Below, one piece after another: positions 35,098 to 45,600 of a stretch of DNA of 64,000 nt (within the stretch, counting starts at the first letter, position 1; each line of letters starts with the position of its first letter). The notes below the pieces were generated by a model that saw nothing but the letters and a program-made list of their open reading frames with translations, was not told where the DNA came from and did no database searches. The stretch is from Monosporascus cannonballus (lineage: Eukaryota > Ascomycota > Sordariomycetes > Xylariales): contig QJNS01000085.1 of assembly GCA_004154925.1 (NCBI GenBank), forward strand, positions 186,001-250,000. The letters are read 5' to 3'. Both the position numbers and the translations under genes were made by a program.

Positions 35098-37359
35098 ATG
35101 GATATATCATTAAATATTGCCGTTTTTTTAAATACGAATAATATTAGTACTTTGGCATCCGTTGTTAAGTAATATATTTATTCTACTTTTAGTTTTTTTC
35201 CAATATATTTTTTGAATATCTTCTGTTAGATTTCCGAAATAGGGTAAATTAAGCCAAATAAGGATATTGTTTCTAGGATCAAGTTTATTATATATTTTAC
35301 CTCTAGTAATTAAAGAAGTTTTTTCGTTACTTTTTCGGAATATATTTGCCGGAAATTTTCCAGGTATACAAAAAAATTAATTATTCACCTTTTTTATTAT
35401 TTCTCAAATTCTAAAATATTTAGTTCGTCGATTAGATTTATTATGTTGATAATATAGATTTGTTTATCAGAAAACGTTAGGTTTGTGATTTTCTACCAGT
35501 CGACTTTTTGTAATAATTTATAAAATTATTAATATATAGGTGTACTTAATAAAACGTCTAACCTTCTCAGTTTTGGTTTAGATAATAAAAGATTAAATGT
35601 CTTCTAGTTACGGTATATTATTAAATAAATTTGCTTAAATTTTCGTTCGTTTCCGTTATTATTTATTGTATTAATAATAATTTCGTAAGCTTTATAATAT
35701 TTAATATATACGTCGTTAATACTGATAAGGCTCGGAATATTTGCGGAAATTAATTAATAGTTAAATTGTGTTTTGGATAATCTTTTATTTATAGTATTTA
35801 TTTATATTCCGGTATTATATTTACATATATAATTGTATTTCTCGTATTTTTCTTAATATATTCCTATTTTTATAGAACGGCTTTATTTCGACCGTTTTAC
35901 AGTTATTAACCGAAATAAACTGGACGTATACGTCTATTCCGGCTTCTTTTTCGGATTTACGTTTAGAAATTAGTTTGATTTATCGTTATATATTATGACG
36001 TTTTATATAGCCTTAGAAAATCGATATCCGCATAATTGACACAATAAGGTTTTCGTATTCTTTTTAGGTTCGTAATTTACGTATTCATAATTCACCTTTT
36101 TATTATTATAAAATTTTAATAAGCCCTTATAAAAGTTAAAGATATTAAGATATATAAATTTATTCGAATCGGAATAAAATCGGCTATTATTTACTTTCAG
36201 ATATAAAAACATTCACGGTACTTATTATTCCTATATAGCGCTTTTAATTTGTTTTAGAGATATTTTTTCTCGAAAACTTTAAAATAAAATCGTTTATTTT
36301 TGTTAATATTTTGGGTGAAACATATTGGGTTTTTTTGGCTTTTTTTAAGCGTTTTAATAACGTTATGACTGATTTAGTACGTTATTAATTTATTTTAGCT
36401 TAACTTTTTTTTCGTAATAAAGTATTTCGTAATATTGATATTAAGTTACAAAAATATTTAAAAAAACATTTATTATTTTAATTATTTTTGAAGTTACAAA
36501 TTTATGTAAACTATATTTTATATATTAAGAACCTTTATTTAATATAAACATTTAACGGCGATTCATCGGGTTATTATTAAAGTTTTATAAATTGTTCTTT
36601 ATATTTTTTATTAAAATGATTAAGATTTACGTTTTTTCTTTTAATAAAAATTTATTAAATTTCCATTTTTAATTTTTTACTATAATTAAATTAATTAAAC
36701 AAAATATGGTATAATTATCAAATTTTCGTAATAAAATTATGTATATAACTTATAGTTTATTAAATACAAATTAAGGTATTTCGTTTCGGCTTTTCGATAT
36801 AACATTTCGTAATAATGTTTATATAATCATTTTTGATTAATATACGTTTAGAAAATTTCGGGTACTGATAACGCAATATTAACTTATTACTTTTAAAAAG
36901 TTATAATTATATTATAATTAATTTATAACGTTTAAATATTTTTAATTTATATTTTTATTTATTATATAGCTAAATATTATAATAAGTTTAAATGTTATTC
37001 GTTTTGTTAATAAATAAATTTTAAAATCTAGTTATTATGAAAAGGTTTAATTTTTTCTTATTTTAAACTTTAAAACGTAATCGATATATTACGTCCGTTT
37101 TCCGACCATTTAATTGATAATTATAGGGACGTATCCTGATTATATATGTAAAATAATTCGAGATTCCGAGAATTATGGTTTTTTGCCCGTTAAGGTTTCG
37201 TTATAGGCTTTTTCGCCTATTTCTATACCGTAATTAATTGTTTGTTAATTAGATTCCGATCGGCGGTTTTATCGACTAATAACCTAAGTTTGTTTTGTAA
37301 TCGGCAAACTTTACTCCAAAGAGTTATTACGTTATCCCCCATGATAAATATTAAAAAAT
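35098..37359 (-). pseudogene. 5' part of element J or another element: gag-like relic, unplaced
   Basis: Minus-strand frames with long, sensible stretches: LNLPYFGNLTEDIQKIYW at about 35200-35260, VDWQKITNLTFSDKQIYII at about 35440-35520, and a 69-aa open piece at 36003-36212 with LLCQLCGYRF near its end. They lie where Gag of J is expected, but no zinc knuckle, protease or RT N-terminus can be identified. It may be J Gag with an internal deletion, or a different element. 36240-37359 is AT-rich with nothing recognisable. Confidence 0.35.
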
Positions 37360-37566
37360 TATAAAATAATAAATAGCTATTAATTAAGGTAAAATAATAT
37401 CCGATTAATCGTAAAGCAGATTTTCAAAAGTAAGTGTATTAAGTTATTTTTATCTGGCGCTTTTTACTAGCTGTCAGCTAATGGATTTATATTAGTAAGT
37501 GGGTCGGTAATTAATCAGTAGCTGGTCGGCTACTAGTCTTATCCTCATAGAAGCTGTATTTTAACA
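37360..37566 (-). repeat. Right LTR of element J (LTR5)
   Basis: 207 bp, TATAAAATAATAAATAGC..CTGTATTTTAACA. It is heavily mutated but co-linear with 33224-33430 in reverse. Flanks AAAAT and CACAT differ, so it is not a simple solo LTR. Confidence 0.8.
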
Positions 37567-38085
37567 CATACGTACGGTAAAAAAAAACGTAAAAAACGAT
37601 TATTATTAAGATTATATTAAAAATTTAAAATTTACCGTAATATTAAAATATCGTCTTAATATTAAATTATTGACAACATCAAAAAAAAACGTTGAAATAA
37701 TTATATCGAAAAAATACGTTTTACGTTTAATAATTAAGAAATTAATTTTAAACGAAATAATAGTTATTTACACTCTTTTATAAAAGTTTTAAAACAAAAT
37801 CCGTAAATTATAAATTAAATAATTACCAATTTAAAGATTCGAAATATTAACTTAAAACACCTTTAAATATATAAAAAAGTTATTACATAGACTTTAATAA
37901 CGCTTTATTCTATAAAAATAAACTCGTTGTTCTATTTTAATACGTTTTATATTAATTACTTATTAATTAATATTATGATAAGCTTTACATCAAGTATATT
38001 AAAAACTGAAATATTTTTAACTTAATTAATCGAAGGTTTTCTTAAAATATGAAACGCACGATATTATTGATATATCGAAAAATGA
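37567..38085. other. AT-rich relic, nothing recognised
   Basis: Poly-A rich, with no open frame above about 40 codons and no match seen to the five LTR families. Probably an old mutated repeat. Confidence 0.35.
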
Positions 38086-38090
38086 CCAAT

Positions 38091-38508
38091 TGTTACAGGA
38101 ACCAGGGTTCCTGCCTCCAAGAAACCTATCTTTGAGGCCTAGCGCGGACCTGTCACGGCTAAACTCCGGATAGGGAAACTTGGTTTGTTTTGTAATCTAA
38201 GTAATTTAAGTAATTTAACCAAATTACATAAATCATATAAATCCACGACATACTTACTTTGGAAATTAGGATATATAATAAATCGGTCTTTTATATAAAT
38301 AGCACCTACTTAGTTTCGTTTTTTAGCTATTAATTTAAGTTCTTAGTTTAAAGATAACCGCACTTTTTTTTGATTAAGGGAAAAGTTTTTAAATCATTTT
38401 AATAAATAGATTATTAATTTATTTCTCGTCTTATTATTACCTGCAAATCAAGACCCCATTTCGGATACTGCTCATATCTCCAGGTGGATATATAATAGGT
38501 TCGTTATA
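38091..38508 (+). repeat. Solo LTR (LTR1 family) with CCAAT target duplication
   Basis: 418 bp, TGTTACAGGAACCAGGG..AGGTTCGTTATA, with perfect CCAAT at 38086-38090 and 38509-38513. The first 110 bp and the CCTGCAAATCAAGACCCC block remain unmutated. Confidence 0.95.
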
Positions 38509-38513
38509 CCAAT

Positions 38514-40435
38514 ACATTAAATTATGCAAAACACTTAAATATAAACCTTATACAATATTACAGTGTTTCTTTTTGTTAAATAACTATTATAAAAATTAAA
38601 TATGAATTCTAATATAAAATTCTTTTTTTCGTAAAAACGGTAGATATATATATAATACTATTTTAGTAATTATATACCGTTTTATAAAAATAACATAATT
38701 TTTATTTATAATTAAAATCATAAATATTACGGAATTAATTAACGTACTATATAACAGAATAAAATATTAATTTGATTTTCTATTAAAATCGGTGATAATG
38801 GAAATACATTATTGATAAATTATATTTTGAATTATATTTTGAATTATATTTTGATTTATATTTTACTAAATTAAAAAACCGAACATTATTTACTCATCGT
38901 GAATTATTTTTAAACAAGGAATTCAATAAAACATATAAATTAAATATTAAAATATATTTCTGAAATCATTGTAACGAAAAATAAATAAATTAAGTCCGGT
39001 TATTATATGAAACCGTATTCGTTAATTATAATTATAAGAATAAGTCTATTAAATATTTATTATTTAAAATCCTATATAATTATTGTTTTCGCTAAATAAA
39101 ATAAATACTAAAAGATACAAAGTCAAAAATTAAAGAATATAAATTTATTTAAAATATATAACGAAAATTCGTCAACGTGTAAATAAATGTTAAAAAAGCC
39201 GTAATTGACTAAAGAAAAAAGACAATTAAAAGTATTTGTCAATACCTTTAACAAATCAAATCGTAAAGTTATTTATAAAATATTGTAAATTTCTAAAAAG
39301 ATTTTAAATAAATATTAATATATATTCCGATAACAAGCGCTAAAAGAATAAAATCGCGAACCTATAAAATATATTTATTTATAAAATATTAAAAATTATA
39401 TAATATATTTTCCCTTTATTCTTGTAACCGTAATACGATCGGAACAAGATCACTGATCATATATTATCTATTAATTTCAAAAATAAAAAACGAAAATTAA
39501 TTATCAAAAGTATTATCCAATATAACAATAATTAAAGCAAACAGAGGTTTTTTGTAATATATAGAAAATAACACATTAAATATACTATATAAATACTAAA
39601 ATCTATTTAATAAATATACGGCAAACTTTTACCGAATACGAAAAGAATTTAATACGGACTTATAAAAAATAAAATAAGTAAGTTAAATTATATTTAAAAT
39701 AAAATCAAACAGTAATAATGTATTACTAAACTATTAATTATATAACCCAAAATTAATAATAATATAAAAAAAACTATAAAACTAAAATAAATCGTTGGTT
39801 AAATATTAATAAGACCGAATATAATTAATACAAATCAAATTTAATGTTTTAAAATCAAATTTTTAGATATTTTAAATAAATTATAAATATACGTTTAAGG
39901 ATTAAAAGTAAAATAAATTAAAATTCGATATATATAAAAGGTTAACCGGTAAATATATAAGACCAATTTGTAAACTAGGCCAATTAATTAACACATTCGT
40001 AATAAAACTAGAAAACTGTTTTATAAACAAAATGAAAATTAAAAAGTATTTTTAATTTTTATTGATATAATAACGAGACGGCACATTTTCGATAAATATT
40101 CGCTGTATCTTATGTGTTATAACTGCTAAAATTAATGAATATTATCTTACGATTATTGAATACCGTTTAAATAAATTTAATATAAATAAGAAATCTGCAA
40201 TACAATTTATTTTAATTAAATAAAATAATTTAACTTTTTTTAAAACTTATCGGTACATAATTAAAAATAAACTTAATTGCTTAGTATTTTTAACATAACA
40301 TCGAAAACAATATAAATAATATTATTACGTTTGTACAATAAAGACGTAATAATTATTCAGTAATAGATTTTGCATATATTTATATATATATATTCGTTTA
40401 TATATTAAAAATAAAACATTAAATGCCAATAAAAC
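38514..40435. pseudogene. AT-rich relic of about 1.9 kb, possibly a mutated transposase
   Basis: Plus-strand frames around 39170-39260 give a run KKP, stop, LTKEKRQLKVF then VNTFNKSNRK. This loosely recalls the linker after the helix-turn-helix domains of Tc1/mariner transposases, preceded in another frame by KIRQRVNK. No DDE/DDD core or terminal inverted repeats could be found. I treat it as an unidentified mutated repeat. Confidence 0.2.
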
Positions 40436-40825
40436 TGTAAGATAATAGATAGCTGTAAGCTGGGTAAGCTGATCTCCGACCAATCGTAAAGCAGATTTCA
40501 AAAAGTAAATGTATTAGGTTATTTCCATCTGGCGTTTCCCATTAGCTGCCAGATAATGGATTTATATTAATAAGTAGGTCGGTGGCTAATCGATCGCTGG
40601 TCGGCTACCAGCCTTATCCTTATAAAGGTTATATTTTTTATAATTATTTCTTTTTTAAGCTATTAATTTTTCATAATTTCTTTTTTCAGCGATTAATTTT
40701 TAATAATATTATTATTAATTTGATATAACACGTTTTATAAACCTGATTACGTATATTTGCCGATAATTTACCTTTATATTATATTGTAAATAATTGCCGT
40801 AATAATTAGTACATATTATGTTATA
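40436..40825 (-). mobile_element. Fragment of a second J-type element (LTR5 plus adjacent 3' region)
   Basis: A 207-bp LTR5 (40436-40642) is followed by sequence co-linear with 29991-30140 next to the left LTR of J, then homology stops abruptly at about 40825. It is therefore a truncated element, not a solo LTR. A duplication of about 30 bp (TTTCTTTTTT[A/C]AGC.ATTAATTTTT) at about 40645-40703 is absent from J. The left flank is AAAAC. Confidence 0.75.
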
Positions 40826-40937
40826 TGTAAAAGGCTTCACCTGGGCGGTCTGCAATTAGTTGCCAATAAGAGTTTATTTTCTAGCTAAAGAGAAAAAAAA
40901 GGGAAGATAAAAATATAGTTATGTATGTTCGCATATA
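40826..40937. other. Short flank between the J fragment and element E
   Basis: 112 bp of near-normal composition (AAGGCTTCACCTGGGCGG onward) ending in ATATA, the target duplication of E. It resumes at 62142. Not identified. Confidence 0.5.
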
Positions 40938-41316
40938 TGTGACCGCTAGGCGGTTTAACCAACTATTAAACCTTAAGTCGACGGGTTTATGTTGGCAGAA
41001 GTATCGTGGGAATCTAAGTAATAAATACAGTAACGTATTACGTTTCGTAATGCTAAAGGTGCCTTAGGTAACGAATTATTATAATGCAAATATTTGGTAT
41101 TAATAAGTATTATAAGCTAAAGGTATCTGAATTATGGAATTAATAAGTGTATATATCTTTTTTATTTAGCTGGTTTATTATTAGTAAATTGGTAATCCGG
41201 CTTACTGGCTTACCACCAGTAAGTTGGTAATTCATTACGTACCCTAATCCATATAATTTTCTTAGCCTTTCCTTTTACGACCGTTTCTGGAGGCCGTAAT
41301 TTATTAAGTCGTAATA
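40938..41316 (-). repeat. 3' LTR of element E (LTR3b, 379 bp)
   Basis: TGTGACCGCTAGGCGG..GTCGTAATA on the plus strand. It has one copy of the 35-bp unit that is present three times in the 5' LTR. The polypurine tract, on the minus strand GGGAAAAGGAGGATCG, adjoins it at 41317-41332. Confidence 0.92.
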
Positions 41317-41469
41317 CGATCCTCCTTTTCCCAAAATCTTGCCCTTAAGATTTCTTTTCTTCTGGTAAGTTTTTTTTTACATACTTTTAATATATTTTTT
41401 AATATATTCACACGTTATTTTTGCAAATTCGAATAACGATTTACCTTAGCTAATTTAATTAAATTCGAA

Positions 41470-41835
41470 AGTTTTAATGTGATACCTTGTTTTTTCTATT
41501 TTATTCGGTAACTAAATTATCAAATAATAAATAAGGTTTTTCGTTATAAAAAATATGTCCGTCGAGGTCGTTTATATAACGGGATAAAAATCCCTATTTC
41601 CATGATCAATCGCCATATCGCAAAATCGAAAAAATTAAAAAAAAGCTAGCGGCCGAAAAATCTTTATCCGAAATTTTTGCGCGTTTTTTTCGTATACGTC
41701 ATTAGCGTCAGTACCATTAATCTTAAGGTACGAAACTTATTAATCGTATCCTTTAATCCTTGGATAATTCCGATAACCTTGCGCAATTAAAATCGGAATC
41801 CGTAATCGAGATTTAGGCCTTAAGAAAAGTGGACG
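41470..41835 (+). pseudogene. Antisense cysteine-cluster frame of element E
   Basis: A plus-strand frame antisense to E, in the 3' region between polypurine tract and chromodomain. From 41488 (Cys codon TGT) to 41577 the lattice C-x2-C-x6-C-x8-C-x2-C-x6-C-N is complete in spacing, read here as Cys, Tyr, Tyr, Tyr, Tyr, Tyr and then Asn, with one stop between the second and third positions. The following frame is Lys-rich (IEKIKKKLAAEKSLSEIFAR at about 41627-41690), consistent with the coiled-coil tail of the D and F frames. The spacing match to four other elements is the evidence; no function is shown. Confidence 0.6.
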
Positions 41836-41859
41836 TTATTAATTGGAATACGGTGGACC

Positions 41860-43784
41860 AAGGGCTTCCTTTTGTAAATCTCGTAAACTAGGATATTATT
41901 ATTTCGGGCGGTTCCGCCGTTATTAATAGAAATTCTTTAATAAACGCTGGGCGCCAATAAGATTCTTAGCGGGTTCTCAGGTATTCTCGGAATCTGGGTA
42001 CTTTTTCTATTTAATCAGATATTAAGTAAATCCGTTTTATTTTCGTATATCGAAAATCTTTTTTATTTCGTATGCTTATTCATCTTTTATTTTTACGTTG
42101 TTTTATACCGTATATACCTTAATTATATTTACTGTTAATTCGAATAAAAAAACATAAAAAATTAAATAAAATTGAATTTTTAATAAAAATTCCAATTAAT
42201 AATTATTTTTTAAGATTTATTTGGCGATTTTGTATAAACCGATATATTTGAAATAAAGTTTTTTGCTAAGTCGTTTTATTTAAATATATTTTGTAACGAG
42301 AAAAAAAAAATTTTTTCGAAAATTAATCTTTTTAACCTTTTTTAGTTATAATATTTACTTATTTGATTTCGTACAAATTCTAATTTTATTTTTATTTCTT
42401 AATATAATTATCGCATTTATTTTAAAGTCAAAATTATTTTAATATTAATTGGACCGTTATTACGCGTTTTTTTATAAATTTTTAAAATAAAACCAAAATT
42501 TGCGTTCGTAAGTATTATCTTAATATTTTCGTAATAGCTAATATTATAAGCTAACTAAATAATCGGTAACTTTTTAACTTAATTATTTTATTTGTAATTA
42601 ATATAATATCGTAAATAAGTTTTCAAAATTTAATTTATTCGTTTTATTTATTTATTTATTTAAGGTTTAAATATGTTAAATACTTTATAATTTAAGCCGA
42701 TTTATATTATTAGGCCTTGCCAAAATTTAAATACAAAGATCGATCCTTTATTTGATATAATTTCCATTAATAATCCGTATATGCCAGAAATATATTTAAA
42801 AAAAAGATATGCTAATTGTTCGGCGTTTATGTCCTTATAATATAATAAAAAATAGGAAACTTTTGTAAATCGATCGACGATTACAAAGATGTTATCGTAA
42901 TATATTCTTGTAACTAAATTTTTTAATATAAAAAGTTTAATAATAAAATCGAATATAACTAAATATTATAGTCGTTTTATGACTGGTAATAACTGTAGTT
43001 CTTTATATGGCTTATATCGTCGTGCTTTCGCTCTGGCGCAAACGTCATATTGCCATATGATATTTTGTACCGTTAATTTTATTTTAAGAAAAAAATATAT
43101 GCGTTAAAGTTTTTTTAAGGTTTTGTAAATCCTTAGATGTCCATATAATTAATATTTATATATTTTTCGTACTAAATCCCTTTGGTGTTTTTTTGGCATT
43201 TATATTTTGTTCATTTTTTGGTTTTCTGGGAAATTATCATTATATTATTGGATTTTTTAATACATATTACTAGGTATTACCCGAATTGTCGTAATTTGTC
43301 GTAAGCGTAAATATCTTTTTATAATGGTATCAAAAATTATATGGCTAATTTTAACCAATTTTCTTTAAGGTTTGGTCGTTTACTTAAAGTATTTACTTTG
43401 CCGTTTTCCGATCCTTTTTTATGGATAATAACGAAATTAAAGTTCGCCAATTTTTTTGCGTAACGAAATTGTTATCTTATAAATTCCTTAGTCGTAATAA
43501 ATCGGTTAAATTTTAATAATCCGTATAAACCTTATCCTGGTATAAGCTTTTTTTAAGAAGTGCCTAAACTTCCGAAATGCCATAATACTGGCCATAAATT
43601 CCTTATTTGAAATGCCGTAGTTAAATTCGACTTCTTTTAACTTGTACGAAAAGAATGTAATAGGGTGTAGTTTGCCTTAATTATTTCGTTATCCGATTAC
43701 TGCGCCTAACGCGTAATCCGAAATATCGGTTTCTAGCTTAACGGGGCGGTTTGGATCGTACATAATTAGTACTAGCTCGCTGGT
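41860..43784 (-). pseudogene. Element E pol segment: RNase H, integrase, chromodomain
   Basis: From right to left: RNase H at 43560-43784 (DPNRPVKLETDISDYALGAV, with the catalytic Asp of the DIS block kept, then FFSYKLKEVEFNYGI), integrase at about 42100-43400, and a chromodomain remnant at about 41940-42030. The RNase H part is much less mutated than the integrase. Element D splits the RT-RNase H junction at 43784/50579. Confidence 0.82.
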
Positions 43785-44207
43785 TGTTATGACCTAACGG
43801 TCTTAGCTTTTTCTCAGACGGTCGGAACCACGAAAAGGTCAGTTCCGACCCAAGCCAAAATGTCACGTGACTGGCTTAAAGGTTTCAGGGCGCCAAGCAC
43901 CTTAAGCTCTTTGAGCCAGCAAAAAAGCTCAAAGGGCTTAACGGTCTCAAAAGTTTAAACCGCTTAAATACCTTAAACCAAAACAAGGATATATATATTT
44001 ATTAATTCCATAATTTAAATAACTTTAACTTATAATACTTATTAATATTAAATATTTGCAATATAACAATTTATTACTTAAGGTATTTTTGGTATTACAA
44101 AACGTAATACGTTACTATATTTATTGCTTGGATTTTTACGATATTTCTATTAATATAAACCCGTTAACTTAAAGTTTAATATTTAGTTAAATTATATAGC
44201 CGTTATA
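43785..44207 (+). repeat. 5' LTR of element D (LTR3)
   Basis: 423 bp, TGTTATGACCTAACGG..ATAGCCGTTATA. The first 190 bp are nearly unmutated (GTTCCGACCCAAGCC and on) and the remainder is heavily AT-shifted. The 3' LTR shows the opposite pattern. Confidence 0.93.
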
Positions 44208-44249
44208 CGTTACAAATTTTTATTTAGTAATACCGTCAAATTTTAAATA

Positions 44250-45600
44250 ATATTTAACATTATTAAAATATCGACCAGCATTTAAGAAACCTTTATTTAA
44301 CAGCTTTAAGTTCGAATTCGTGAACTGGAAAAAGAAATTCGATAACTTAAGGTTACGCCTATTTAACTTTTTCTTGCCCGTATAAAGCCCAAAAAGCCGG
44401 AACCTTACGATAGAAAAGGTAACTTTTAGATTTTCTTAATTTAGATACGAATTTACTTTTATTTTTTAAATCTTAGTAATTTAGCGGATATAGTCCTAGC
44501 AATAAAAGCATACCTAATAAAAAATACGGCTAATTAATTTGAACCTATTATAAGAAATTTTCTGGAAATAAAAAAGGCAAATAAAAAGGATTTTATTAAT
44601 AAAATCTTTTTAATTTATACCAATTTCGAAAACAAAGTACGTGATAATTTCGGTAATCCGGATAAAAAACGATTAACGGCTTAATAATTTTTATAATTCC
44701 GACAAAAAGAATTTATATTTAAGTATGCCGTATCCTTTAAAAGTTTTACGGTTAAGGCAAAATAAGAAAATAACGAAACCGACGCCTTTATCGATATATT
44801 TTTTAAAGGGCTAAAAAATAATATAAAAAATAAAATTATGCGGATTAAACGACCAATTAGTTTACATCGGTATATCGCAAAAATAATTAAAATTGATAAT
44901 CGACAGTTTGAAAAACGATAAAAAAAAGATAATATATCTTACGTTCGGGATATAACAAATTTAATTAAGGAAAAAAAAAAGACGTACTCCTTATTTTTTA
45001 CGGAACGGCGCCAGAACTTATAAAACTTGGCGTTACTTACAAACCAGATTAAAGCCAGATTAAGTGCTTTAATTATAGCAAAATGGGATATAAGGCTTAT
45101 AAATATAAAAAACCCAAAAAACCATAACAAAATAACTGGACCTTTATACCGGAAAAAAAATCTAAGAATAATTAAGGAAACGATAATAAGGTAATTAACA
45201 TAATCCAAGCTAAATATATATCAGGCTTACGACAAAAGGTCCAACCGGGATTATTACGATAAAATATTCGACGAAAAATATAAAAAGCCAAAAAATTAAT
45301 TTGACAAACATTACGAATATAATAAAAGGCGTTATAAGGATAGTTATAAAAGTACCGAAATTAAATAAAAAAACTTTATCCCGGAATATCTGATTAATAC
45401 GGCAAAATGCATGGTATATATTAACGATAACGAAAATATCCTAATTACGAAAAATAAAAATAATATATTTACATATAAATTACCCTTATGTATTATAAGG
45501 GATTCGATTTTCCAAACCGTACCGGGCATAATAAGAATAATAAGTAATAATATCGATAATTTCGAATTATAACTCCAGAAAATGTCTAATAGCTGGCCGA
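44250..45600 (+). pseudogene. Element D gag relic
   Basis: A Gag relic. The zinc knuckle at 45065-45106 reads Cys-Phe-Asn-Tyr-Ser-Lys-Met-Gly-Tyr-Lys-Ala-Tyr-Lys-Tyr, the C-x2-C-x4-H-x4-C motif with three of four zinc ligands changed to Tyr (TGT/TGC to TAT, CAT to TAT). The C-terminal part near 45410-45570 (ENILITKNKNNIFTYKLPL and RDSIFQTVPG) is shared with E at 60325-60507. The minus-strand frames of 89 and 61 aa here are shadows. Confidence 0.82.

Larger units (their letters stand above)
29785..37566 (-). mobile_element. Element J: Ty3/gypsy element with 207-bp LTRs, no matching outer TSD
   Basis: Minus-strand pol domains lie between two LTR5 copies in the same orientation (about 29785-29990 and 37360-37566). 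The left flank is TTACT and the right flank CACAT, which do not match. The two LTRs may therefore come from different insertions joined by recombination. A solo LTR5 in opposite orientation sits inside, and an unmutated patch breaks the RT. Confidence 0.7.
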
